Part shown: one piece after another, positions 24,868 through 33,263 of the stretch
Position numbering within the stretch: the stretch's first letter is position 1
Layout: each line of letters begins with the position of its first letter
Source of the DNA: DASXVX01 sp036504075
GTDB lineage: Bacteria > Bacillota > Sulfobacillia > Symbiobacteriales > Symbiobacteriaceae
DNA: 59,221 nt
Reading direction: 5' to 3'
NCBI GenBank assembly: GCA_036504075.1
Contig: DASXVX010000037.1
Coordinates: forward strand, 1 to 59,221
The notes under the pieces: generated by a model
The model's database searches: none
What the model saw: only the letters and a program-made list of their open reading frames with translations
Told to the model about the DNA's origin: nothing
Translations under genes and position numbers: made by a program

Positions 24868-26136
24868 TTGGGAATTGTTGTACAGAAGTACGGTGGCTCC
24901 TCGGTTGCCAATGCCGAGAAGTTCCGCCGAGCCGCCAGGCGCATCGCCTGGAAGCATTCACTGGGACACGATGTCGTCGTGGTGGTCAGCGCCCCCGGCG
25001 ATACCACGGATGACCTGTTGGAGAAGGCCGGGGAAATTACCGGCTCCCCCCATGCCCGGGAAATGGACGTGCTGCTCTCCACCGGCGAGCAGATCTCCAT
25101 CGCTCTTCTGAGCCTGGCGCTGCGTGAGATTGGCTGCCCGGCCATTTCGCTCACCGGCCCGCAGGCGGGTTTCCAGACGGACGACAACCACCGGGCGGCC
25201 CGGATTCTCAACATTGACACCGCCCGCATCCGCCGGGAACTGGCGGAAGGGAAAGTCTGCATCGTCGCCGGGTTCCAGGGGCTCGACCCGCGGGGCGACA
25301 TCACCACGCTGGGCCGGGGCGGCTCCGATGCATCGGCCATCGCCCTGGCGGCTTACCTCGGGGCTGAACAGTGCCAGATCTTCACCGACGTGGACGGCGT
25401 GTACACCTCCGACCCGCGCCTGGTGCCTACGGCCACCCGGCTGGATGAGATCAGCTACGACGAGATCCTGGAACTGGCTGCCGCCGGCGCCCAGGTCATG
25501 CAGCTGCGCAGCGTTGAGTTTGCCAAACAGTATGGGGTCGAATTTGAAGTGCTCAGCTCACTGGCCCCGCTGCCCACGGAAGGCGGCGTGGAGAAGGGTA
25601 CAAAGGTGGTGGCTGTTCTGAATCCGAATAACAATCGCACCGTCTCCGGCGTGGCCGTCGACTCCAAGGTCGCCCGGATCACGCTCATTGGCCTGCCCGA
25701 CCGCCCCGGCGTGGCGGCCAAGGTCTTCAGCGCGCTGGGCAAGGCCAAGGTGAATCTGGACATGATCGTCCAGAGCGCCGGCATCGTCGCCGGCGGCACC
25801 CCGTCGGCCGACATCGCCTTCACCTGCGCCCGGGATGACCTGGACCTGGCGCTGGAAGTCTGCCAGGAGGTGCTCGGCTCGTTCCCCGGCACCCAGCTGG
25901 TCTACGACATCGACGTGGCCAAGGTCTCCATCGTGGGTTCGGGCGTCGCTTCCAACTACGGCGTCGCCGCCCGGATGTTCGAAGCGCTGGCTGAGAAGGG
26001 GATCAATATCGAGCTGATCACCGGCTCGGAGATCAAAATCTCCTGCCTCGTGCGGGCCAGCCAGGCCGTGGAGGCCGTCCGGGTCGTTCACGACAAGTTC
26101 GAACTCGGCAACAAGTCCGGGGCCGCCGTCAAGTAA
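24868..26136 (+). CDS. lysC: Aspartate kinase
   Basis: A 422-residue aspartokinase, making aspartyl phosphate for lysine, threonine and methionine. The start QKYGGSSVAN, the kinase core LSTGEQIS and TLGRGGSDASA, and FTDVDGVYTSDPR are diagnostic. Two C-terminal ACT domains (ITLIGLPDRPGVAAKVF and VSIVGSGVASNYGVAARMF) imply feedback inhibition. TTG 24868 follows GGAGAGGAGCAGG. It comes after metX in the aspartate-family context, but has its own promoter and terminator. Confidence 0.97.
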   Translation: MGIVVQKYGGSSVANAEKFRRAARRIAWKHSLGHDVVVVVSAPGDTTDDLLEKAGEITGSPHAREMDVLLSTGEQISIALLSLALREIGCPAISLTGPQAGFQTDDNHRAARILNIDTARIRRELAEGKVCIVAGFQGLDPRGDITTLGRGGSDASAIALAAYLGAEQCQIFTDVDGVYTSDPRLVPTATRLDEISYDEILELAAAGAQVMQLRSVEFAKQYGVEFEVLSSLAPLPTEGGVEKGTKVVAVLNPNNNRTVSGVAVDSKVARITLIGLPDRPGVAAKVFSALGKAKVNLDMIVQSAGIVAGGTPSADIAFTCARDDLDLALEVCQEVLGSFPGTQLVYDIDVAKVSIVGSGVASNYGVAARMFEALAEKGINIELITGSEIKISCLVRASQAVEAVRVVHDKFELGNKSGAAVK

Positions 26137-26156
26137 ACGCTCGTCACATGCCGGGA

Positions 26157-26186
26157 GCCATGGGGTTTGTCCCCATGGCCCCTTTT
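26157..26186 (+). terminator. Terminator after lysC
   Basis: A 9-bp stem (GCCATGGGG/CCCCATGGC) followed by CCCTTTTC. Confidence 0.85.
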
Positions 26187-26197
26187 CATGGTGCGCC

Positions 26198-26323
26198 TCA
26201 ATCCCGGTCCCGGTCGTGCCGCAGCAGATGCAGGTTCACGGCGATCAGCGCCAGCGCCAGCGTTCCCATCAGCCCGACAAACAGCCACCAGACAGCCCCG
26301 ACGAAATGGAGCACGAGATGCAC
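26198..26323 (-). CDS. Small membrane protein, 41 aa
   Basis: Too short for routine calling. GTG 26323 is preceded by GGTGGAGG at good spacing. The product has one long hydrophobic helix (residues 5-29, including WWLFVGLMGTLALALIAV) and a charged tail LLRHDRDRD. It lies convergent to lysC. The membrane pattern and the ribosome site support it; no homologue recalled. Confidence 0.45.
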   Translation of the reverse strand: MHLVLHFVGAVWWLFVGLMGTLALALIAVNLHLLRHDRDRD

Positions 26324-26457
26324 GCCATCGCCTCCACCGGTAAGTACGATTTCGCGGGCAGCGAAGTTCGGTAGCGTTTATCACGATGGCGTTTATCCAG
26401 ATCAACCGTTACCTGAGGGGTTGCCAGGATGTAGTCCAATGGTGGAGAATAGAGGAG

Positions 26458-26545
26458 TACCGATGGGCCAGTACCAATGGGCCGGTGGCCACCGAACTGG
26501 CGACCAATGGATCGGTACCCAACGGATCGGCACCCAACGGATCGG
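26458..26545. repeat. Short 15-bp tandem repeat cluster
   Basis: AACGGATCGGTACCC occurs three times in tandem with degenerate copies upstream (GTACCAATGGGCC type). It lies directly before the ribosome binding site of the 26569 gene, and upstream reading-frame extension through it is repeat-derived. Confidence 0.7.
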
Positions 26546-26568
26546 TACCAGATGGAGGAGGTGTGACC

Positions 26569-26832
26569 ATGGTCCCCACAAAAATCGTAAACGTACAGAG
26601 TCCCTCGGGCCGCGCCTATCGCATCGACCTCGCCGAGCCGGGCGCGATCGCCGTCTATGACCCGAACGGCCGGCGGATGCTGCATGTTGCTCTGAAAGCC
26701 ATCAGCGCCCAGGCCATGGTCAAGCGGATCAAGGAAAACATCGAGACTGGCGCTCCGGCCTATTTGGCGGCGTGGCCCCCGAAAGACGTGGATCGGATTC
26801 TCACGTGTCATGCCATTGCCTGTGAGCGATAA
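26569..26832 (+). CDS. Hypothetical protein, 87 aa
   Basis: ATG 26569 lies ten bases after GGAGGAGG. The product begins KIVNVQSPSGRAYRIDLAEPG and ends in a helix and PPKDVDRILTC. It looks like a small mixed alpha/beta cytoplasmic protein; no family recognised. Two cysteines lie near the C-terminus. Confidence 0.6.
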   Translation: MVPTKIVNVQSPSGRAYRIDLAEPGAIAVYDPNGRRMLHVALKAISAQAMVKRIKENIETGAPAYLAAWPPKDVDRILTCHAIACER

Positions 26833-26931
26833 TCCAGACATAATGTTGACGGAGGGGGTGCAGTCCGCTGCACCCTCTTCGGCTATGAATAGGACCCGGC
26901 CTCTGCCGCCACACTTTCCGGAGGTGCTGCC

Positions 26932-27528
26932 ATGTTCGTCCTTGCCCTGGTAGTCGGCGCCTGCTATTTGCTCGGCTCCGTGCCGTTCCCGGTGATCATC
27001 AGCCGCCTGGTGTTGGGGATCGATCTCCGCGAGCACGGCAGCGGCAACATGGGGGCCACGAACGCCGCCCGGGTGCTGGGGAAGCGCTGGTTCCCCCTGG
27101 TCTTCGGCCTGGACCTGGCCAAGGGGGCCCTGGCGACTTACCTGGCCCGAGTGCTGCTGCCCATGGCGCTGCCGGTGGACCCGGCGCTGGCCGCCGCCGC
27201 AGGCGGCCTGGCGGCGGTAATCGGCCACTGCTTCCCGATTTTTGCCGGCTTTCGGGGCGGGGTGGGGCTGGCGGCCAGCGCCGGGGCGCTGCTGGTGGTC
27301 TCGCCGTGGCTGCTGCTCTCGGCGGGCGCCGGGATTCTGCTGTTCTGGGCCATTACCCGGAACATGTACGTGGGCGTGGCCTGCACGGCCCTGCTCTATC
27401 CGCTGATGGGCTGGTACTGGCTGCGGGCCGGCGATACGACGCTGGTGCTGGCGGCCTGGGGGCTGGTGGTTTTCGGGGTGCACTGGAAAGACGTCAGCAA
27501 ATGGCTGGCGGGCTATCGGCGCGCGTAG
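26932..27528 (+). CDS. Glycerol-3-phosphate acyltransferase PlsY (copy 2)
   Basis: A 198-residue PlsY with about five membrane helices. Motif 1 is canonical (HGSGNMGATNAARVLG), motif 2 is LAKGALA, and motif 3 is GHCFPIFAGFRGGVGLA, where the usual Lys of GGKG is Val. It is closer to consensus in motif 1 than the 8629 copy, further from it in motif 3. Genomes of this group often have two PlsY paralogues; which one is the main enzyme cannot be told here. It is followed within three bases by the VanZ-like gene. Confidence 0.9.
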   Translation: MFVLALVVGACYLLGSVPFPVIISRLVLGIDLREHGSGNMGATNAARVLGKRWFPLVFGLDLAKGALATYLARVLLPMALPVDPALAAAAGGLAAVIGHCFPIFAGFRGGVGLAASAGALLVVSPWLLLSAGAGILLFWAITRNMYVGVACTALLYPLMGWYWLRAGDTTLVLAAWGLVVFGVHWKDVSKWLAGYRRA

Positions 27529-27531
27529 GCC

Positions 27532-28011
27532 ATGCGTACCATACTTAACCGCACCTGGGTCCGATATCTTGTACTGGCAGCCTGGATGGGCCTGATTTTC
27601 TGGAGCTCAGCCACACCGGATTTGAAGTCGGTGCCGCTCTTTCAACGATTCCACCTGCTCCCGGCGGTGCTGGGGCCGGTGGTGGCGCACGCACTGGAAC
27701 TGATTATCCGCAAAGGCGCGCATACACTCGCTTACGCCGTGTTGGCGGTGCTGGCCCGGTGGTCCTTGGGCGGCAGTTTTCCCGGTGCGTCTCCCCGCCG
27801 TCTGACCGGTTTCGCCCTGGGGCTGGCGGTGCTTTATGCCTGCACCGACGAATGGCATCAAACTTTCGTGCCGGGCCGCGAGGGCCGGCTGACCGATGTG
27901 CTGATCGACACCGTGGGGGCGGTGGCCGGTCTGAGTCTGTGGTTCCTGATCAGGGGGAGGAGCAACCGTGGAAAAGGGGATCTACATCGGGGGCGAGTGG
28001 GGCGCGGCTGA
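27532..28011 (+). CDS. VanZ-like membrane protein
   Basis: 159 residues with an N-terminal helix (YLVLAAWMGLIFWSSA) and the VanZ-family pattern KGAHTLAYAVLA ... YACTDEWHQTFVPGREG ... DVLIDTVGAVAG. VanZ proteins are membrane proteins of unclear biochemical role, linked to teicoplanin resistance in one case; most are general. Start ATG 27532 is three bases after plsY. Its end overlaps the next gene by 44 bases, suggesting tight coupling. Confidence 0.9.
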   Translation: MRTILNRTWVRYLVLAAWMGLIFWSSATPDLKSVPLFQRFHLLPAVLGPVVAHALELIIRKGAHTLAYAVLAVLARWSLGGSFPGASPRRLTGFALGLAVLYACTDEWHQTFVPGREGRLTDVLIDTVGAVAGLSLWFLIRGRSNRGKGDLHRGRVGRG

Positions 28012-29407
28012 AGGCGGCAAGACTTTTTCCGTGACCAACCCGGCGAACGGAGAGGTCGTGGGCACGGCGGCAGATGGGTCGCCGGGGGACGCGCAGCGGG
28101 CGGTCGCGGCGGCCCACGGCGCGTTTGCCGCCTGGTCCGACCTGCCGGGGCGGGAGCGCGGGGCCTACCTGCAAAAAGTCTGGGGACTCATGCGGACCCG
28201 GCGGGACGAACTGGCCCGGCTCATGAGCGAGGAGATGGGCAAGCCGTTCGGCGAGGCGAAAGGCGAAATCGCCTACGCCATGGAGTTCGTGGCATGGTAT
28301 GCCGAAGAGGCAAAAAGGATCTACGGGGAGACGATTCCGGGCACGACGGCAAACCAGCGGGTGCTGGTACTGAAGCGGCCGGTGGGCGTCGTCGCGGCGA
28401 TTACCCCGTGGAATTTCCCGGCGGCCATGGTGACCCGCAAGGTGGCCCCGGCCCTGGCCGCAGGCTGCACGGTGGTGCTGAAGCCGGCGGAGCAGACCCC
28501 ACTTACGGCGGCGGCCCTGTTTGAGATTTTCCACGAGGCGGGAATCCCCGCCGGCGTGGCCAACCTGGTGACGACCAGCGACCCGGCGCCGGTGGCCGAG
28601 GTCTTCTTGCAGGACCGGCGGGTGCGCAAGATCGGTTTCACGGGTTCCACGCCGGTGGGCAAGCTGCTGATGCGGGCGTCGGCGAGTCAGCTAAAGCGGG
28701 TTTCGCTGGAACTGGGCGGCCATGCGCCGTTCATCGTCTTCCCGGATGCGGACGTGGCCAAGGCGGCGAAAGATGCGGCGCTGGCCAAGTTCCAAAACGC
28801 CGGGCAGGCCTGCGTTTGCGTCAACCGCATCTATGTGCATGAGGACGTGGCGCAGGCGTTCACGGAAGCGTTCGTCGCCCGGGCGCAAAAGCTGAAGGTG
28901 GGTCCGGGCCTGGCCGAGGGCGTCCACATGGGCCCGCTGGTGGAAGAAGCGGCCCTGGCGAAAGCCCACGGCCACGTGGAGGACGCCGTGCGGCTGGGGG
29001 CGACGCTGCTCTGCGGCGGGCGCCGGCTGACGGAGGGCGATTTGGGCAAGGGCTGGTTCTACGCCCCGACGGTGCTGTCCGGTGTTACGCCGGCCATGCA
29101 GATTCACCAGGAGGAGACGTTTGGTCCGGTGGCCCCGATTCTGACGTTCGCCGGCGAGGAGGAGGTCCTGGCGCGGGCGAACGACACGAACTACGGACTG
29201 GCGGCCTACGTGTACACCCGCGATGTGGGCCGGGTCTTCCGGATGGGCGAAAAGCTGGAGTACGGGCTGATCGGCATCAACGAGCCGTTCCCGGGCGTGG
29301 CCCAGGCGCCGTTCGGCGGGGTGAAGGAGTCGGGCATGGGCCGGGAAGGCGGGCGCCACGGGCTGGAGGAGTTCCTGGAGCTGAAGACGGTGGCGATCCA
29401 GATCTAG
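27968..29407 (+). CDS. NAD(P)-dependent aldehyde dehydrogenase, succinate-semialdehyde type
   Basis: A 479-residue ALDH. Catalytic Cys is in FQNAGQACVC, the general-base Glu in LELGGHAP, cofactor loop in FTGSTPVG, and the ITPWNFP segment is present. The NAGQACVCVNR and GLIGINEPF segments and overall length best fit GabD-type succinate-semialdehyde dehydrogenases, though other short-chain semialdehydes are possible. GTG 27968 follows GGAG. It closes a plsY-vanZ-aldh operon with a strong terminator. Confidence 0.93.
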   Translation: MEKGIYIGGEWGAAEGGKTFSVTNPANGEVVGTAADGSPGDAQRAVAAAHGAFAAWSDLPGRERGAYLQKVWGLMRTRRDELARLMSEEMGKPFGEAKGEIAYAMEFVAWYAEEAKRIYGETIPGTTANQRVLVLKRPVGVVAAITPWNFPAAMVTRKVAPALAAGCTVVLKPAEQTPLTAAALFEIFHEAGIPAGVANLVTTSDPAPVAEVFLQDRRVRKIGFTGSTPVGKLLMRASASQLKRVSLELGGHAPFIVFPDADVAKAAKDAALAKFQNAGQACVCVNRIYVHEDVAQAFTEAFVARAQKLKVGPGLAEGVHMGPLVEEAALAKAHGHVEDAVRLGATLLCGGRRLTEGDLGKGWFYAPTVLSGVTPAMQIHQEETFGPVAPILTFAGEEEVLARANDTNYGLAAYVYTRDVGRVFRMGEKLEYGLIGINEPFPGVAQAPFGGVKESGMGREGGRHGLEEFLELKTVAIQI

Positions 29408-29477
29408 TGGCGGCCGGCGCTTGCCAGGTTCGGGTTTCATCCTTAGAATGTTTGTAAGAGACTGGCGCAGAACGATC

Positions 29478-29510
29478 GGGGTGCAGCCTGTGCTGCACCC
29501 CATTTTATTT
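29478..29510 (+). terminator. Terminator after the aldehyde dehydrogenase gene
   Basis: A 9-bp stem (GGGGTGCAG/CTGCACCCC) followed by ATTTTATTTC. Confidence 0.85.
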
Positions 29511-29521
29511 CTTCTTGGCAG

Positions 29522-30511
29522 GTGACGCCGATGATCCAGGCACTCTTGATTCACGGCGAGAATCGCAGCACGCTCCCGTGGCCGGAAGCCAGGCAGACGT
29601 GGGCGCAGGCGGGCGGCGTCCTCTGGGTGGACGTGTCGCCGCCCACAGAAGCGGAGATCGGGCAATTGGCGACGGACCTGGGTCTGCACCCGATGGTGGC
29701 CCGGGCCTGTCTGCACCCCGAACACCGGCCGCGGCTCCGGGAGTTTAAGAACCACCTGCTGCTGGTCCTGAACGCGGTGGGACGGAACGGCGGCGAAGCC
29801 CGGTCCAACTCGGACCTCGGGCGCTGGCGGATGCTGGAGCTGAACGTGATCATCGGGCAGCACTTTCTGGTCACGGTCCATCCCGACACGGTGCCGGCGG
29901 TCAGCACGCTCTGGCAGCGCTGGACGCAAACGGACGAAGGGCGGCCGACGGTGGAGTACCTGCTCTACAGCATCGGCGAGTCGGTCCTGAGCGGCTACTA
30001 CCTGCTGCTGGACCGGGTCGACAAGGACATCGACCAGGTGGAGGACCTGATTCTGACCGGGGAGACGGTCGGGCTGGTTGACCGGCTCTTCGGACTGAAG
30101 CGGCACATGCTCTACCTCCGGCGGGTGCTGGGGCCACAGCGGGACGCGCTGGGCGGGCTGATGCGGCGGGAGTTCGCCATGATTTCCACGGAAGGGCGAC
30201 CGTACTTTGTGGACCTGTACGAGCACAGCCTGCGGCTGTTCGACCTGCTCGATACCTACCGGGACCTGGTCTCCAGCTCCATGGATGCGTACCTGTCGAC
30301 CGTTTCGAACCAGATGAACCGGATCATGCAGACGCTGACGATCGTCTCGACGATCATGCTGCCGCTGACGCTGATTACGGGCATTTTCGGCATGAACTTC
30401 GTGGGCATTCCGCTGATTGGGACTCGGTGGGGCTTTACCGCCATCATGGCGGTGATGGGGGCGATTGGCATCGTCATGATCATCTACTTCCGGCGGAAGA
30501 AGTGGATGTGA
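29522..30511 (+). CDS. corA: CorA-family divalent cation transporter
   Basis: A 329-residue protein with the soluble N-terminal funnel domain and two C-terminal membrane helices. The GMN signature is present as FGMNFVGIPL, following helix IVSTIMLPLTLITGIF. The last residues are basic (RRKKWM), as usual on the cytosolic side. It probably imports Mg2+ (or Co2+/Ni2+). GTG 29522 is the longest start; ATG 29531 with AGGTGA five bases before it is equally plausible. Confidence 0.94.
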   Translation: MTPMIQALLIHGENRSTLPWPEARQTWAQAGGVLWVDVSPPTEAEIGQLATDLGLHPMVARACLHPEHRPRLREFKNHLLLVLNAVGRNGGEARSNSDLGRWRMLELNVIIGQHFLVTVHPDTVPAVSTLWQRWTQTDEGRPTVEYLLYSIGESVLSGYYLLLDRVDKDIDQVEDLILTGETVGLVDRLFGLKRHMLYLRRVLGPQRDALGGLMRREFAMISTEGRPYFVDLYEHSLRLFDLLDTYRDLVSSSMDAYLSTVSNQMNRIMQTLTIVSTIMLPLTLITGIFGMNFVGIPLIGTRWGFTAIMAVMGAIGIVMIIYFRRKKWM

Positions 30512-30529
30512 GTGTGCGCGTGTCAGGTT

Positions 30530-30900
30530 GGGACAGATTGCGAACGAATCACGGATTTCGCGATGTTTTGCGGGGTTTCGTGATCGAATGCGATCAAACG
30601 CGATGTTTCACGGAAGAATGCGTGAGTCGCTGATCGTTTGCGAAAGACCGAGGTAGAGCAGGGGATTTTGTGCGGGTGTGAAGGAATCTCGTGCGCGTGA
30701 CTTTTCATCGGGATCGCAGCGATTTTGAGGCAGGGTGAAGCGGTACGTGGGAGATCGCGTGCGGTTGAGTAAAACCGAAACGATGCGAGGGAATTTCACG
30801 GATTTCGTGATCGGTTGCGAAAAAACGCGCAAGAACGCGGAAGAATCAGGGATTTCATGAACGGTTGCGAGAGAACGCGGGATTTTCACCAACTGGCTCG
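30530..30900. other. Noncoding stretch with degenerate repeats
   Basis: No gene is apparent. A loose motif (TTTCGTGATCGGTTGCGA with variants, often followed by AACGCG) recurs at least three times, at about 30575, 30800 and 30850. Composition is A/T-richer than surrounding genes and resembles the noncoding DNA at 45240-45640. Confidence 0.5.
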
Positions 30901-30938
30901 GACCGTAACCGAGTCCGGGCGGTCGAATAGCCAAATGA

Positions 30939-30970
30939 AGGACCTGCGACAAAATCGCAGGTCCTTTCGC
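30939..30970 (+). terminator. Terminator-like hairpin
   Basis: An 11-bp stem (AGGACCTGCGA and complement, 5-base loop) followed by TTCGCTT. No plus-strand gene immediately precedes it; it may serve a small RNA from the repeat region or readthrough from corA. Confidence 0.65.
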
Positions 30971-30998
30971 TTGGTGCGAGCCGCCCATGGGATTCGTG

Positions 30999-31271
30999 TC
31001 AGGATTTCGGCTGCCGGCCGGTTGCGGCCTGAGTGGCCGGGCCGCCGGCGGCGCCCCCGGCAACCGCACCGGCGATACTGCCGATTGCCGTACCCGCGGG
31101 TCCTAATACCGAGCCTACTCCCGCCCCGAGGACACCGCCCCCGACCGCCCCGGCCACGCTGCCCGTGATCCCCCTGGTGGTGCCGGCCCGGTCACGTTGC
31201 TCGAAGGAGGGGATGCGGTTCAGTTCCTCCTGGGTGTAGTGCAATAAGCCCTCTTCATCTTTGGTCGCCAC
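30999..31271 (-). CDS. Glycine-zipper protein, 90 aa
   Basis: GTG 31271 follows GGGAGGCG. The N-terminal third is soluble (KDEEGLLHYTQEELNRIPS). The rest is a Gly/Ala-rich glycine-zipper membrane segment: GSVAGAVGGGVLGAGVG, then AGTAIGSIAGAVAGGAAGG. Such proteins insert in membranes, often as oligomers; some are spore or envelope proteins, some toxins. It is divergent from the SIR2 operon. Confidence 0.7.
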   Translation of the reverse strand: MATKDEEGLLHYTQEELNRIPSFEQRDRAGTTRGITGSVAGAVGGGVLGAGVGSVLGPAGTAIGSIAGAVAGGAAGGPATQAATGRQPKS

Positions 31272-31372
31272 GACGCTCGCCTCCCGCGTGAAACTGATTC
31301 GCGGTTTATATGGTTTACGTAACCTTGCAGGCTTATGCCTCAGCGGCTGTACTGAAGGCGGGGATTTGAAAC

Positions 31373-31401
31373 CTGACAGGTAAACGACAATTGAGTATAG
31401 A
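31373..31401 (+). promoter_or_regulatory. Candidate sigma-A promoter of the SIR2 operon
   Basis: CTGACA (31373-31378), 17-base spacer and TATAGA (31396-31401), 41 bases before the SIR2 start. Confidence 0.6.
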
Positions 31402-31442
31402 ACGAATTTAGCATGCAAAACCTATGAGGAGATCAACCGCGT

Positions 31443-33263
31443 ATGTCAGCAGAACAGCGATATACCACGGGACTCGCCGAACTGGCGACCACCATGACCG
31501 AGCAGGGGTGCGTATGGTTCGTGGGCGCCGGGTTCTCCATTCCCAGCAAACTGCCCGGGGTACGGGAACTCTCCCTGACCATGCTCCGCAACGCCGTGCT
31601 CGGGTCCGACCCACTTGAACGGCGCAGGTCGCGTTATGAAGTGATCAAGCGGGCGTTATTGGGCAACTACCCGACCTGGACAGTCCTTTCGCAGCAGAAT
31701 GATGATCCGGGGATTCAGCGGGAGGTTGACCAGGTCGACCTGCTTTCGCAGAAGAAGCCGGGACCCGAGCGCCCGCCCTGGATTGACAGCCTCGTCCACC
31801 TGGGGCGAATCGCCGACGTGCTGCATCGCACGGCGGGTCATGACCGCCTGGGTGAGCGCGACGTGGAACTGGCGGCCCTGATGGGCCTGGACAAGGATGC
31901 CGACTGGGTGAAGGAGCCCAGCGTGGCGCATCATTTGCTGGTCATGCTGGTCATGGAGGGGCTTGTCACCCAAATCATCACCTTGAACTACGATGACCAG
32001 ATTGAACGGGCCTGTGCCCAGATCAAGATCGCTATCGAGCCGATTCGGGACCGATTCGAGTACCGTGAGTCTGCCGGCGGTCGGGGCGAGGCCCGGCCGG
32101 CCGTTTTCAAGATTCACGGCTGCCGGAGCCGCTACCTGGAGGCACGCCATTCCGACGCACAAAATCACACGGCCGAAACATGGGAGACCCTGGTGGAGCG
32201 GGCCGGCGCGCTGGTGGTCACCGACCGGCAATTACAGCACTGGCGAGACTCACGCTGGTCCTGGGCGAAGGACCTGTTCCAGGATTTGCTCCGCTGGCGC
32301 CCGTTCCTGTTCGTTGGCTTTTCAGCGTCCGACCTGGTGCTTCAGGCGACGTTGAACGCCGTGGCGGAAGAGGTGGAGGGAAGCTGCGGTCAGGTGTTTG
32401 TGGCTCCGGCGCTTTCATTTCCTTTTTATCAGTTCCTCTCGCAAATGGACCCGGGGTTCAGCCCCGTGGAGCCGCCGCGAGTTCTGGAAGCCTATGCGCA
32501 GAAACTACTGCCGGACCTGTATCCGGAAGCGATCGCGGCCTTCTTCGCGAATGCCATTGCCACGAACCCCCCGCTGGATCAAATGAAGGCAATTGCCCTT
32601 CATCGGCACGGTATGGCCGACGGCACCATCGTGGTAGCGGCGTATGCCGCTGCCGTGAGACTCCTGACGGAGGCGGCGCGCCAGGTCGCCTGCGAGGGTG
32701 TTCGTGTCTCGACCCCGCGGGACCCGGAGGAGAGCCAGGTGCCCGACCAATACATACCAGCATCGACCATACGCCGCCTGCTGCATGACCTGCAGCCACC
32801 CGGAGCGGATGGGGGTTACGTGCCCCTGCGGAAACATATAGAGGAGTATCGGCGACTCGCCCAGGTGCTCGCCTTGATGCTGGTGGTAAACTACCCGGAT
32901 GCGGCCGTACTGGCCCGGCTGACGTGCTCTTTGGACCCCTTCACTGAGAATGTCGCCCTGCTCGTGGACGACCCCCGGGGCGCCAGTGACCGTCGGCGGG
33001 TTGTCCTGGTGCCGGAGCACTGGGGGCAGAGCCCGACGGAGTGGCTGCAGGTGTGGATGCGGACCTATTTTGAGGAGCGCCGGCGGAGCGGCCTCCTGGA
33101 GGAGGGCACGCACAGCCTGATTCACGCCTGCTGGCTCGACCGGGAGCAGCTGCGGCAGGCCGTGGATGCGTTGGATTGGGTAGACTACCCGGGAACCTTC
33201 CAGGTGGAGATATTCTCGGTCGGTGACTACTTTCAAGCGGAAAGGGGGAAGCCCGTTGTCTGA
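31443..33263 (+). CDS. SIR2-domain effector of a three-gene defence-like operon
   Basis: 606 residues. The N-terminal half is a SIR2-like NAD-binding domain: VWFVGAGFS at residues 24-32, TLNYDDQIE with Asn182, FKIHGC with His225, and FLFVGFSASD near 288-297. Asn and His of these motifs are the NADase residues in SIR2 immune effectors, so NAD+ cleavage is expected. Residues 340-606 are an unrecognised, mostly helical domain. ATG 31443 follows GAGGAG. It overlaps the next gene by 8 bases. The operon layout resembles Lamassu with a SIR2 LmuA effector, or an ABC-three-component system. That assignment is inference from domains and order. Confidence 0.88.
   Translation: MSAEQRYTTGLAELATTMTEQGCVWFVGAGFSIPSKLPGVRELSLTMLRNAVLGSDPLERRRSRYEVIKRALLGNYPTWTVLSQQNDDPGIQREVDQVDLLSQKKPGPERPPWIDSLVHLGRIADVLHRTAGHDRLGERDVELAALMGLDKDADWVKEPSVAHHLLVMLVMEGLVTQIITLNYDDQIERACAQIKIAIEPIRDRFEYRESAGGRGEARPAVFKIHGCRSRYLEARHSDAQNHTAETWETLVERAGALVVTDRQLQHWRDSRWSWAKDLFQDLLRWRPFLFVGFSASDLVLQATLNAVAEEVEGSCGQVFVAPALSFPFYQFLSQMDPGFSPVEPPRVLEAYAQKLLPDLYPEAIAAFFANAIATNPPLDQMKAIALHRHGMADGTIVVAAYAAAVRLLTEAARQVACEGVRVSTPRDPEESQVPDQYIPASTIRRLLHDLQPPGADGGYVPLRKHIEEYRRLAQVLALMLVVNYPDAAVLARLTCSLDPFTENVALLVDDPRGASDRRRVVLVPEHWGQSPTEWLQVWMRTYFEERRRSGLLEEGTHSLIHACWLDREQLRQAVDALDWVDYPGTFQVEIFSVGDYFQAERGKPVV

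Noticed and set aside
26386..26568. N-terminal extension of the 26569 gene
   Set aside because: It is encoded by short tandem repeats (Asn-Gly-Ser repeats), and the only good ribosome site is just before 26569.
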